From the NCBI GenBank assembly GCA_017999015.1, contig JAGOBZ010000001.1, positions 6,769 to 43,910 on the forward strand: a stretch of 37,142 nucleotides of DNA. The letters are read 5' to 3'. The position numbers and the translations under genes are program-made. The stretch is from Kiritimatiellia bacterium. GTDB lineage: Bacteria; Verrucomicrobiota; Kiritimatiellia; RFP12; UBA1067. Below the pieces are notes generated by a model. That model had not been told where the DNA came from. It ran no database searches and worked only from the letters and a program-made list of their open reading frames with translations. Shown one piece after another: positions 24,369 to 31,740 of the stretch; positions within the stretch are counted from its first letter, which is position 1, and each line of letters starts with the position of its first letter.

Positions 24369-24470
24369 GGCCGAGAAAAAAATTAGACTGTCCCCTCATT
24401 GGGCACGGATGGTACCCTTTGTGCGCTTAATCAAATTTCAGCGCGTTGTCGCGTCAGAAAGGACGAATCC

Positions 24471-25466
24471 ATGAATCGCATGTTCTCGCGCCGTCAGTCA
24501 CTCAAAGCCATGTCGCAGGCTTCGGTGTTTTGCGGTTTGGGCGGTGCCGCTCAACAGTCTGTCCGGGCCGACGCGCAGACCGCCTCGAATGGCTTGACCG
24601 TGGGCATATCAACTCTCGGGTTCGGTGGCCACACAAATGCTGCCCTTGCCGCTGAGCTGTCGGCAGCCGGTTTCAACACCATTCAGCTCTTTCTCACGCA
24701 GACCGACAGCGCGTTTTGGAAATATAACAGCCGGACTGATCTTTCCGGACTCACACCGGCGCGTTGCAAGGCGATCGCCCAAACCTATCGCGATGCCGGA
24801 CTTGCCATTCACAGTATCGGTGTCTACACCAATCTGATGCATCCCGACGACGGCGAACTGAATGCCAACCTTGCCTATTTTGATGCGATGATGGCTGTGG
24901 GCGGCCATATGGGGGTCCACACCTTCATCACGGAGGCCGGCCATTATTATGATACTCAAGTTCCCTCACCGCGCGTGCCGCTGGAGTTTCAGGACGCCGT
25001 TTGGCCGCGCATGATCGCGACCGCCCGTAAATTGGACGGCCTGGCTGCCAAGCACGGTGCCAAGGTGTTGTTTGAACCCTATTTTCAGAGCTTTTTCGCG
25101 AGCGCCAAACGGGTGCGGCTCTTCGTCGAAGAGCTGAATTCGCCGCGTCTGCGCGTGCTGCTTGACCCGGCCAACCTGCTCGAACTCAACGATCTCGATG
25201 AGATGTTTTTGCAGCTCGCGCCTTGGATCGAGTGCCTGCATGCCAAAGACCGCAAGTACCACACCAGCCGTGGCGTTGCGGCCGGCCAAGGTGATATCGA
25301 TTACAAACGCTTCGTGGCCTTGGCGGCGAAGCATACGCCGCAGGTTCCGTTGATTCTCGAATACGTCGGCCCGAAAGATTATCAAGACGCGCGCGCGCAC
25401 CTGCTGGCAGCGATGCGTGCGTGCGGTATCCCGGAACGGTGCGCCCCAACAACAATCAACCAATAA
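24471..25466 (+). CDS. Tat-exported sugar phosphate isomerase/epimerase-like TIM-barrel protein
   Basis: A 331-residue protein of the xylose-isomerase-like TIM-barrel superfamily (AP_endonuc_2 fold). A twin-arginine signal opens it (FSRRQSLKAM, then AGLGG-type hydrophobic region to about residue 32). The barrel shows LTVGISTLGFGG, a metal-site strand KVLFEPYFQSF, VLLDPANLLELND and WIECLHAKDRKYH, ending VPLILEYVGPKD; E, D, H and E residues at these strand ends are the usual divalent metal ligands. The substrate is unknown, probably a sugar or polyol derivative. AAAGGA lies 7 bases before the ATG at 24471, deciding the start over one 72 bases upstream. It is divergent from the leu operon. Confidence 0.82.
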   Translation: MNRMFSRRQSLKAMSQASVFCGLGGAAQQSVRADAQTASNGLTVGISTLGFGGHTNAALAAELSAAGFNTIQLFLTQTDSAFWKYNSRTDLSGLTPARCKAIAQTYRDAGLAIHSIGVYTNLMHPDDGELNANLAYFDAMMAVGGHMGVHTFITEAGHYYDTQVPSPRVPLEFQDAVWPRMIATARKLDGLAAKHGAKVLFEPYFQSFFASAKRVRLFVEELNSPRLRVLLDPANLLELNDLDEMFLQLAPWIECLHAKDRKYHTSRGVAAGQGDIDYKRFVALAAKHTPQVPLILEYVGPKDYQDARAHLLAAMRACGIPERCAPTTINQ

Positions 25467-25470
25467 TCAA

Positions 25471-25725
25471 CTATGCAATGTGGCCAAAATTAGAATTGCT
25501 GGGCAGACGGGTAGTGTTTCGGCCGCGGTCCTCGATGAAGAGGCTGGACTGGACGAACATGCCGCCGGAGCCGCAGGCGGGATCGAAGACGGCGCCGTGG
25601 TCGGGCTCGACGATGTTGACGATGGTCTGCACGAGAGAGGGCGGTGTGAAGAACTCGCCGTTGTCCTGAGCGCCCTGCATGGCGAACAGCCGATTATTGT
25701 CGCTTGTGGCCCCGAGAATCTTATA
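25471..25725 (-). pseudogene. Relic of a type I restriction-modification methylase (HsdM fragment)
   Basis: An open stretch of about 85 codons whose translation is unmistakably the S-adenosylmethionine-binding part of an HsdM N6-adenine methylase: GAQDNGEFFTPPSLVQTIVN followed by FDPACGSGGMFVQSSLF. A stop codon (25728-25726) closes the frame upstream, and the frame ends soon after the FxGxG-like motif, before any catalytic (N/D)PPF/Y motif. The rest of the ~500-residue protein, and hsdR and hsdS, are absent. It fills the gap between the TIM-barrel gene, whose stop it nearly touches, and rnc. I read it as a decayed remnant. Confidence 0.8.
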
Positions 25726-25775
25726 TTACATTGACTTCAGTGCAGGCGGGTAAACGCCCTGCGTAAGGAGTCGAT

Positions 25776-26507
25776 GTGGCGTGTCAGAATGAGGCCGAAC
25801 CGTCTTTGTGCGGATTAGAACAGAAACTGGGATATGTGTTCAGCGATCGCGCATTGCTGAAAACAGCGGTGACGGCACCGTCTTGCCGTACGGACCACCC
25901 CGGGGCTGAGGTTCACGACAATCAGCGGCTGGAATTTTTGGGTGATGCGGTCTTTGGGCTCTTGTGCGCGCAGTGGCTTTTCGCGCGGTATGCTGAGGCG
26001 GATGAAGGCGCGTTGACTGTCCGGCGCAGCCTGTTGGCGAACGGACACGCGCTGGCGGGAATGGCGCGCAGACTCGGGTTAGGTGACTGGCTGCGACTGG
26101 GCCGCGGCGACGCGGCGGCAGGCGGGCGCGATAATGACAACACGCTGGCGGACGCGATGGAGGCGCTGTTTGGCGCCGCATGGTGCGATGGCGGGCTGTC
26201 GGCTGTCGAAACGGTTTTCAACACCGTGATGGCCGGTTGCGAGGATGTCCCGGTGGACGCCGGAAGGGACAATCCCAAGGGGAAATTATTGGAAGTCGCG
26301 CAACGCTACGCCTGGCCGGATTCGCCCGTGTATGAACTGGTCGGGGTGTGCGGGCCGCAGCATGCGCCCGCTTACCGTGTGGCCGCGCGCGTGCACGGCG
26401 GTCATCGGGCGTTTGGCGAAGGCAGAACAAAACGCGCCGCTGAAAAGGCTGCTGCCGCGGCGTTGCTCCAGGTTTTGATTGAAAACGGTGTGGCGATTGG
26501 CTCGTAG
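25776..26507 (+). CDS. rnc: Ribonuclease III
   Basis: A 243-residue RNase III. The catalytic domain carries the signature NQRLEFLGDAVFGLL with the conserved acidic residues, and the second metal-site helix LADAMEALFGAAWCDGG. From about residue 168 a double-stranded RNA-binding domain follows (NPKGKLLEVAQRYAWPDSPV ... RTKRAAEKAAAAALLQ). It cleaves double-stranded RNA in rRNA maturation and mRNA turnover. The GTG start is set by AAGGAG 5 bases upstream; an overlapping ATG two bases earlier is out of frame. The upstream 50 bases contain a TATATT hexamer (25722) without a well-spaced -35. Confidence 0.95.
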   Translation: MACQNEAEPSLCGLEQKLGYVFSDRALLKTAVTAPSCRTDHPGAEVHDNQRLEFLGDAVFGLLCAQWLFARYAEADEGALTVRRSLLANGHALAGMARRLGLGDWLRLGRGDAAAGGRDNDNTLADAMEALFGAAWCDGGLSAVETVFNTVMAGCEDVPVDAGRDNPKGKLLEVAQRYAWPDSPVYELVGVCGPQHAPAYRVAARVHGGHRAFGEGRTKRAAEKAAAAALLQVLIENGVAIGS

Positions 26508-26549
26508 GGCCGTTGGGTCGCGGCGATATGGCGGGATAAGGAGGTGGTA

Positions 26550-26927
26550 ATGGCAACAGGAAAATTGAAAAAAGGGACAGAAACGAAGCTCGGAAAACCT
26601 CATGGCAAAGCCGGGAAAACCGAAAGCGCGGATGACGTCCCGGCAAAACCGGCATCGGCGGCAACGCAGGAGCCGACCGCGCGTTCGTGTCCGTTGGTGC
26701 TCGACGGCGAAATGGCGGCGCGTGACTTCACGCCTGCGGCTTGTATGACCTGTGATGAGTTTGACTGCACGTACTGCGAGGCGGCACAGGGGTCGGGTGC
26801 GCTGCGGAGCAGGCTGTTTGGCAGCGGTGATGCGGAAGATGAGGCGGAGGATGACGGATGGGGCAATGACGAGCCCGCGTTCGGCACCGAGGAAGAAGAG
26901 CCCGAGGCTGATGAGGATCTCTTTTAA
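26550..26927 (+). CDS. Small protein with a Cx2Cx4Cx2C cysteine cluster and acidic tail
   Basis: A 125-residue protein of unknown function. It has three zones: a basic N-terminus (~residues 1-25, Lys/Gly-rich), a central cysteine cluster C65-x2-C68-x4-C73-x2-C76 (ACMTCDEFDCTYCEA) preceded by a lone C47, and a very acidic C-terminus (~residues 90-125, Asp/Glu-rich, ending DEDLF). The cluster could bind zinc or an Fe-S centre. The ATG at 26550 has AAGGAGG 5 bases upstream, a strong signal that supports real translation. It follows rnc by 42 bases and probably shares its mRNA. No homologue comes to mind with an assigned role. Confidence 0.65.
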   Translation: MATGKLKKGTETKLGKPHGKAGKTESADDVPAKPASAATQEPTARSCPLVLDGEMAARDFTPAACMTCDEFDCTYCEAAQGSGALRSRLFGSGDAEDEAEDDGWGNDEPAFGTEEEEPEADEDLF

Positions 26928-26947
26928 CGTCATCCGGCGCGGCTGCC

Positions 26948-27766
26948 TCAACGGCGCGCGCGTTCGGAGTCGTGGACCTGACGTTCGATGTCGTGTTCCA
27001 CGAGAGGCACGCCGGCCGACGGCGTAGAAAAATCGATCGTGATGCGTGGCGTGGGATCTAAAACGACCGCCAGTTTTTCAGCCTTAAAATCCAGCACGTG
27101 GCCGCCGTGTGTGCGGTCATCGGACAGGTAATGAAGATGGAAGCCCGGCACGCCGATCGAGCCAGGAACAAAGGGCGGCGTCCAGAACCCCACCAATGTG
27201 CCGCGCGTGTCGGCATAGGCGAATTCATGTTGGTCGCGCGTGGCCTCGGCCAGCGGACGATAGGGTCGCTCCTGTCTGTCGCAGCTCCGGACACGCATCG
27301 ACTGGAACTCGCCCTGGACGCGGACGGCGTAAAAGATGTGCCGGTCTTCAAACAACGTCTCAAGCGCCTGCGTGAAAGCCGTAAACGAGCCGACATGGCG
27401 CATCATGTGATGGCGGTCGGCGTCGAAAAGCGTACAGGCGCCGAACGGCATGCCGGTCATGTCGTCGGGCACATGCACGGTGCCGTCTCCTTTCACTTGG
27501 TACACGGTCCCGTCCAACAGCACGGCTTCGCCGTCGAGTCCGTCAAAGGTGCCGATGCCGAACGTGCCCGCCGATTTAAAGTGTGAAACGGTCAGGGAAC
27601 CGTCATAGTTGCCGCTGAGAACATAGAGAAACGGTGCGAGCTGGGTGAGGGTGTCGCGGTCCTGCACGAGCGTAGTCGTGGAGGTCCGGCATCCGTTTCC
27701 TAACGCGAGCAGGAGGCACCCCGTCAACGCGGCGACATGGCGACTTTGGGAAGGATGAACAGTCAT
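26948..27766 (-). CDS. budA: Alpha-acetolactate decarboxylase with a lipoprotein signal peptide
   Basis: A 272-residue protein with the full acetolactate decarboxylase pattern: NYDGSLTVSHFKSAGTFGIG, FDGLDGEAVLLDGTVYQVK, FYAVRVQGEFQSMRVRS, TLVGFWTPPFVPGSIGVPGF and HLHYLSDDRTHGGHVLDF. The last segment gives the HxH-x10-H zinc triad. The enzyme converts alpha-acetolactate to acetoin. Unusually, it begins with an export signal (HVAALTGCLLLALGNGCRTS) whose GNGC resembles a lipobox, so it is predicted to be outside the cytoplasm. The ATG at 27766 overlaps the nth stop (ATGA). Gene symbols vary (budA/alsD); the enzymatic call is firm, the location inferred. Confidence 0.88.
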   Translation of the reverse strand: MTVHPSQSRHVAALTGCLLLALGNGCRTSTTTLVQDRDTLTQLAPFLYVLSGNYDGSLTVSHFKSAGTFGIGTFDGLDGEAVLLDGTVYQVKGDGTVHVPDDMTGMPFGACTLFDADRHHMMRHVGSFTAFTQALETLFEDRHIFYAVRVQGEFQSMRVRSCDRQERPYRPLAEATRDQHEFAYADTRGTLVGFWTPPFVPGSIGVPGFHLHYLSDDRTHGGHVLDFKAEKLAVVLDPTPRITIDFSTPSAGVPLVEHDIERQVHDSERARR

Positions 27767-28422
27767 GGGCGCTGCTCCGTGATTGTGCAGGCGTTGCAGA
27801 AAGCGGCAATCGGGCAACCGTCGCAGCGCGGATTGCGCGGGGCGCACCGCGTCTGTCCGAAGGCGACCAGATAAGAATTCCAGGTTTTCCAGTAGCGGGT
27901 AGGTAGAAGCTGCCTCAACGCCATTTCGGTTTCGAACGGGGTCTTGGTCTGAAGCAGCCCGAGCCGGTTGGTGATCCTGTGCACATGCACATCCACACAG
28001 ATGGCGGGTTTGCCGAAGCCCAGAGCCACAACCAGGTTTGCCGTTTTGCGGCCGACGCCCGGCAATTCGCACAACGCCTCGACCGTGTCGGGGAGCACGC
28101 CCGCAAACTTTTGCTCCAATGCGTCGGGCAGGGCTTTCAGGTGCCGCGCCTTGTCCCGGTAAAAACCGACCGGGAAGATGATTTTTTCCAGATCGGCTTG
28201 GCTGATGCGCCGTAGGTCGTTGGGTGTTGTGACGACGTTGAAAAGCCGGCCGCAGGCGGCTGCGGTGCAGGCGTCTTTGGTCCGTGCACTCAGGATGGTG
28301 CCCAGCAGGACACGGAACGGATCATGCGTCTGGATCGCCACCAAGTCAATGATCGGTGCCTTGGCACGGTGAAACGCTTCCCTCAACCTGCGGTTGACAG
28401 CGGGTATGTCGGACGGGGTCAT
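27763..28422 (-). CDS. nth: Endonuclease III (DNA glycosylase/AP lyase)
   Basis: A 219-residue Nth. It removes oxidised pyrimidines from DNA and nicks the backbone in base excision repair. The helix-hairpin-helix LPGVGRKTANLVV carries the catalytic lysine (K126) and VDVHVHRITNRLG the catalytic aspartate (D144). The C-terminal [4Fe-4S] loop is intact: C193-x6-C200-x2-C203-x5-C209. The first residues differ from E. coli but the length is typical. It is the third gene of a co-directional set (YchJ-like, HAD, nth, acetolactate decarboxylase), 23 bases after the HAD gene and overlapping the next gene by 4 bases. Confidence 0.95.
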   Translation of the reverse strand: MTPSDIPAVNRRLREAFHRAKAPIIDLVAIQTHDPFRVLLGTILSARTKDACTAAACGRLFNVVTTPNDLRRISQADLEKIIFPVGFYRDKARHLKALPDALEQKFAGVLPDTVEALCELPGVGRKTANLVVALGFGKPAICVDVHVHRITNRLGLLQTKTPFETEMALRQLLPTRYWKTWNSYLVAFGQTRCAPRNPRCDGCPIAAFCNACTITEQRP

Positions 28423-28445
28423 GGGCGGATGTTCGCTGTTTTGAC

Positions 28446-29114
28446 TTAAAGCGTGAGCCGTCGTTCAAACGCTTCGACGGAAAACTGATCGAGGTCGCTG
28501 AGTACCCAGTCGGCCTCTGACAGATCCTGCGGATGAGCACAAGGCCTATTGAGCGCCACGCACCGCATGCCGGCGGATCGGGCAGCCGCAACGCCGGCCT
28601 GAGAATCTTCGAAAACCAGACACTCCTGCGGGGGCACGCCTAGACGGCGCGCGCCCTCCAAAAAACCTGCGGGCGAGGGCTTGCCCGGAGCGTAGTCTTC
28701 CGCGCCGAGCACAAACCGCACATGCGGTTCAGCCTCCAGCAGACGGACGGCCTCCTCGATATCCGCGCGAGGCGAACCGGACACGATGATGACCGGGTAT
28801 GCCGCCGCGAGATTTTTAAGCAGGCGCGCAGAGGAGGCAATCACAATGTCGTCGCTCTGATCCCGCAACCGCACGTAATAGGCCCGCAGATCGACGGCCA
28901 TGTCGGCCGCTGAGACTTTCGCCAGCGAAGGCTGCAAGGCAACGACGGCGAGATAGATATCGGACCAGGAACGACCGAAAACAATATCGAGGATTTGCGA
29001 TTTTGAACAGACGCATCCACGATCAAACAGGTAGCCGCGCAGTGCGTCCGCCCACAATAATTCTGTGTCGACCAGCGTGCCGTCCAGATCAAAGATGACC
29101 GCGCTCAGTGTCAT
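28446..29114 (-). CDS. HAD-superfamily phosphatase/phosphomutase (beta-phosphoglucomutase-like)
   Basis: A 222-residue HAD hydrolase with motif I AVIFDLDGTLVDTE (nucleophile and acid aspartates), a helical cap (about residues 16-85), motif II IIVSGSP, the motif III lysine in APGKPSPAGFLEGARRLGV, and motif IV CLVFEDSQAGVAAARSAGM. This is the PGMB-like subfamily that acts on small phosphorylated sugars or similar metabolites; the specific substrate cannot be read from sequence. The ATG at 29114 was chosen because it gives the canonical start just before motif I and overlaps the YchJ-like stop (ATGA); an in-frame start 54 bases upstream lies inside that gene. Confidence 0.9.
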   Translation of the reverse strand: MTLSAVIFDLDGTLVDTELLWADALRGYLFDRGCVCSKSQILDIVFGRSWSDIYLAVVALQPSLAKVSAADMAVDLRAYYVRLRDQSDDIVIASSARLLKNLAAAYPVIIVSGSPRADIEEAVRLLEAEPHVRFVLGAEDYAPGKPSPAGFLEGARRLGVPPQECLVFEDSQAGVAAARSAGMRCVALNRPCAHPQDLSEADWVLSDLDQFSVEAFERRLTL

Positions 29115-29617
29115 GACACGGCCTGCGCCACGGCGCAGCATTTTTTGAACTTCTTGCCGCTGCCGCAAGGACAGGGGTCGTTACGTCCGATCTTGGGTTC
29201 TTCGCGCTTGACCGGGGCGGGGCCGAAGATGTGGCCGTCGATGAAACGCCACTCGCCATCGAGTTTTTCAAACTCAGCGCGCTCATGATGGTCGAACGAG
29301 GATTCCTTGACCGAATAGTGGGCGATGAACTCCACGACCCCAGCTTGATCCGCAGCGCCGCCTCCGGTCTCTTGGAGAATCTCGATGCCCGTCCAGGTCG
29401 CGGACTCCGCCCACTTGCGGCTGCTTTCGGCATCAAACTCTTTGCGGACTTTGGGGCCTGATGTTTTGAACAGGTAATCAACCGCGCCCAATGCGTATGC
29501 ACTGTATCGCGAACGCATCAACGCCGTGGCGGTCTCGGGCTTTTTCCGCTCGATCAAATACGGCTCGCAACAGGATTCAAAGACGATGCCGCTTCCGCAT
29601 GGACACAAATCGCTCAT
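29111..29617 (-). CDS. YchJ-family protein with two SEC-C zinc motifs
   Basis: A 168-residue protein of the YchJ/UPF0225 family. SEC-C metal-binding motifs flank a middle domain: CPCGSGIVFESCC at the N-terminus, and NDPCPCGSGKKFKKCC at the C-terminus. Between them is a small alpha-beta domain (MRSRYSAYALGAVDYLFKT ... VEFIAHYSV ... FEKLDGEWRFIDG) typical of the family, an NTF2-like fold. The second motif resembles the C-terminus of SecA, which binds SecB and ribosomes. Function is not established. The ATG at 29617 has GGAGGAG 5 bases upstream. It heads the operon of HAD phosphatase, nth and acetolactate decarboxylase. Confidence 0.88.
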   Translation of the reverse strand: MSDLCPCGSGIVFESCCEPYLIERKKPETATALMRSRYSAYALGAVDYLFKTSGPKVRKEFDAESSRKWAESATWTGIEILQETGGGAADQAGVVEFIAHYSVKESSFDHHERAEFEKLDGEWRFIDGHIFGPAPVKREEPKIGRNDPCPCGSGKKFKKCCAVAQAVS

Positions 29618-29733
29618 GAAATCTCCTCCAAAAAACACCGGAAAAACAAAGGCTCTGTTTCAGCCATGGAAAAACGTCAATACGTTACAGAAAGGTCTGT
29701 CAGACCGCAATGCGAAAAAGGGACACTGGCATC

Positions 29734-29762
29734 TTGCTAAGGATACGGTTTTAGGGGATAAT
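29734..29762 (+). promoter_or_regulatory. Candidate sigma-70 promoter for the sugar-pathway operon
   Basis: TTGCTA (29734-29739) and GATAAT (29757-29762) lie 17 bases apart, matching consensus at 4/6 and 5/6. The start would be near 29769, giving a leader of about 57 bases before the ABC ATPase gene. The rest of the 208-base gap (29618-29825) shows nothing else I can name. Confidence 0.45.
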
Positions 29763-29825
29763 CACCGAAAGAAGCTGTGTTGGCTTCCGGAGCGGTTTTG
29801 AGGGTGCGGAAGGGAATGATGCGGG

Positions 29826-30917
29826 ATGGCGGTTTCCGTCGCGATTGAATGCGTGGTCAAGAGGTTCGGCGCTTACACGGCGTTGAAAGACGTGTCGCTG
29901 GGGGTGCAGCCCGGCGAGCTCTTTTTTTTGCTGGGACCGAGCGGCTGCGGCAAGACCACGCTGCTGCGCTGCATCGCCGGGTTTTACCGTCCGGATAGCG
30001 GACGCATCTTGATCGGCGATGAAGAGGTGACCGCGCTGCCTCCTCACCGTCGTGACACGGGCATGATGTTCCAGAGCTATGCGTTGTGGCCGCACATGAC
30101 GGTCGAGGAAAACGTGGCCTTCGGCCTCGAGATGCGCAAGGTTCCGCGCGCCGAGTCGCGCAGGCGGGTGGGGGAGGCGCTGGAGCTTGTCCATCTGGCC
30201 GACCGCGCCAAGGCTCGCCCCAATCAACTCTCGGGCGGCCAGCAGCAGCGCGTCGCGCTGGCGCGCGCGCTGGTCATTCGGCCGCGCTGCCTGCTGCTTG
30301 ACGAGCCGCTATCAAATCTGGATGCCAAGCTGCGGCTGGAGATGCGCATGGAGATCCGACGCATCTGTAAGCAGGCCGGCCTCACCGCGATCTATGTGAC
30401 GCACGATCAGAAAGAGGCGCTGTCGGTGGCCGACCGACTTGCCGTGATGCGCGACGGCGTGATCGAGCAGACCGGCACGCCCGAAGAGGTCTACCGCGCG
30501 CCGGCCAACCGCTTTGTCGCCGGTTTCATCGGCGAGGGCACGTTTGTTGAAGGGCGGATCGACGCGCTGGAGGCATGCGGGGTGCGCGTGTCGACGCGCA
30601 TCGGAGCGCTGCGCGCCGAGCGTGCGCCGCAGGGGATGTCGACAGGCGATCGCGTGATGCTCTGCCTGCGGCCGGAGTCGTTGTGCCTGCGCCTGCCGCC
30701 GGACGCGCCGGACGACAACCTGTTGCGCGGGCAGTTTTGCGAGAGTGTGTATCTGGGCGAGGTGGCGCAGTATCGGATCGGTGTGCCGTCGGCTGATGGC
30801 GGCGCGCCCTGCGTGCTGACCGCAGTCGAACTGAACCCGGTGGCGGGACGGCGCCGCGAAGGCGAGCCGACGTCGGTGTGGGTGCCGCCGGAGCATGTGA
30901 TTGTCACCCCGTTTTGA
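29826..30917 (+). CDS. ABC transporter ATP-binding protein (MalK/UgpC/PotA type)
   Basis: A 363-residue importer ATPase. Motifs in order: Walker A GPSGCGKTT, Q-loop MMFQSYALWPHM, signature LSGGQQQRVALARAL, Walker B CLLLDEPLSNLDAKLR and H-loop VTHDQKEAL, then a C-terminal TOBE-like regulatory region from about residue 240. This layout serves importers of sugars, glycerol phosphate, polyamines or iron. No permease or binding-protein gene lies in the window, so the ATPase either serves permeases encoded elsewhere or is shared by several. It leads, with a 14-base gap, into PIG-L, NagB-like and PfkB genes, making a sugar-type importer the best guess. Confidence 0.92.
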   Translation: MAVSVAIECVVKRFGAYTALKDVSLGVQPGELFFLLGPSGCGKTTLLRCIAGFYRPDSGRILIGDEEVTALPPHRRDTGMMFQSYALWPHMTVEENVAFGLEMRKVPRAESRRRVGEALELVHLADRAKARPNQLSGGQQQRVALARALVIRPRCLLLDEPLSNLDAKLRLEMRMEIRRICKQAGLTAIYVTHDQKEALSVADRLAVMRDGVIEQTGTPEEVYRAPANRFVAGFIGEGTFVEGRIDALEACGVRVSTRIGALRAERAPQGMSTGDRVMLCLRPESLCLRLPPDAPDDNLLRGQFCESVYLGEVAQYRIGVPSADGGAPCVLTAVELNPVAGRRREGEPTSVWVPPEHVIVTPF

Positions 30918-30931
30918 ATGAAAGGATGAGC

Positions 30932-31729
30932 ATGGAGCAGACTGACACCAAGCAGGACGGACACCTGATCGCGCTGGCGATGGCGGCGCATCCGGATGAC
31001 ATTGAGTTCATGATGAGCGGCACGCTTCTGTTGCTCAAACAGGCCGGCGCGGAGATCCATATCTGCAACCTGGCCAATGGCTGCTACGGCTCGCAGGTCT
31101 ACGGCAAAGAGGAGGCGGCGCGCGTGCGGGCGCTGGAGGCGCAGGAGGCGGCGCACGTGGCCGGCGCGGTCTGGCATCCGTCGCTTTTTGACGACGTGGG
31201 ACTTTACTATGATGCCGCCTCGCTGGCGAAGGTCTCTGCGGTGATCCGCGAGATCCGTCCCGACATCCTGTTGACGCTGTCACGCTATGATTACATGGAA
31301 GACCACGAGTATGCGTCGCGCCTCGCCTCGTCCGCCGCGTTCAACCGCTGTCTGCCCAGTTACGTCACCGATCCGCCGCGGCCTTCCAGCAGCAAGCCTG
31401 TGGCGGTCTATCACTCGCTGCCGCATGCGCTGATGGACATGCAGCGCATGCCGGTCGTGCCGGAGTTCTGCATCGACGTGGGCAGCGTGATGGCGCAGCG
31501 GCGCGCCATGCTGGCGTGCCACACCAGCCAGCGCGAGTGGCTGGACGCGACGCAGGGCATGGGTTCGTATGTGGAAAGCATGGCCGATGCCGCGCGCGAG
31601 GTCGGCCGGCGCTATGGCGGTTGCGAGTTCGCGGAGGGCTGGCGCCGCCACAACCACATGGGATATTGCGCGGCCGATTATGCGCCGCTGGAAACGGCGT
31701 TGGCGCCTTTTTTGAAACAGACGAAATAA
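30932..31729 (+). CDS. PIG-L/LmbE-family deacetylase
   Basis: A 265-residue zinc-dependent deacetylase. The signature AMAAHPDDIEFMMSG gives the HPDD metal/catalytic motif, and MEDHEYASRLASSAAF supplies the second histidine region. Family members remove acetyl groups from N-acetylglucosamine conjugates (GlcNAc-PI, mycothiol and bacillithiol precursors, diacetylchitobiose). Here it lies between an importer ATPase and a glucosamine-6-phosphate deaminase-like gene, which suggests an N-acetylated amino sugar substrate. I start at the ATG at 30932 because AAAGGA sits 5 bases before it; an ATG 6 bases earlier lacks that spacing. Confidence 0.88.
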   Translation: MEQTDTKQDGHLIALAMAAHPDDIEFMMSGTLLLLKQAGAEIHICNLANGCYGSQVYGKEEAARVRALEAQEAAHVAGAVWHPSLFDDVGLYYDAASLAKVSAVIREIRPDILLTLSRYDYMEDHEYASRLASSAAFNRCLPSYVTDPPRPSSSKPVAVYHSLPHALMDMQRMPVVPEFCIDVGSVMAQRRAMLACHTSQREWLDATQGMGSYVESMADAAREVGRRYGGCEFAEGWRRHNHMGYCAADYAPLETALAPFLKQTK

Positions 31730-31740
31730 GGAGACGAGAC

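Noticed and set aside
24406..24425. GGGCACGGATGGTACCC near-palindrome upstream of the TIM-barrel gene, as an operator or sigma-54 site
   Set aside because: One mismatch in a short palindrome, wrong spacing for sigma-54, and no second copy near a related gene.
27767..28072. N-terminal extension of the acetolactate decarboxylase frame
   Set aside because: It lies wholly within nth in another frame, and the ATG at 27766 gives a signal peptide and the normal start.
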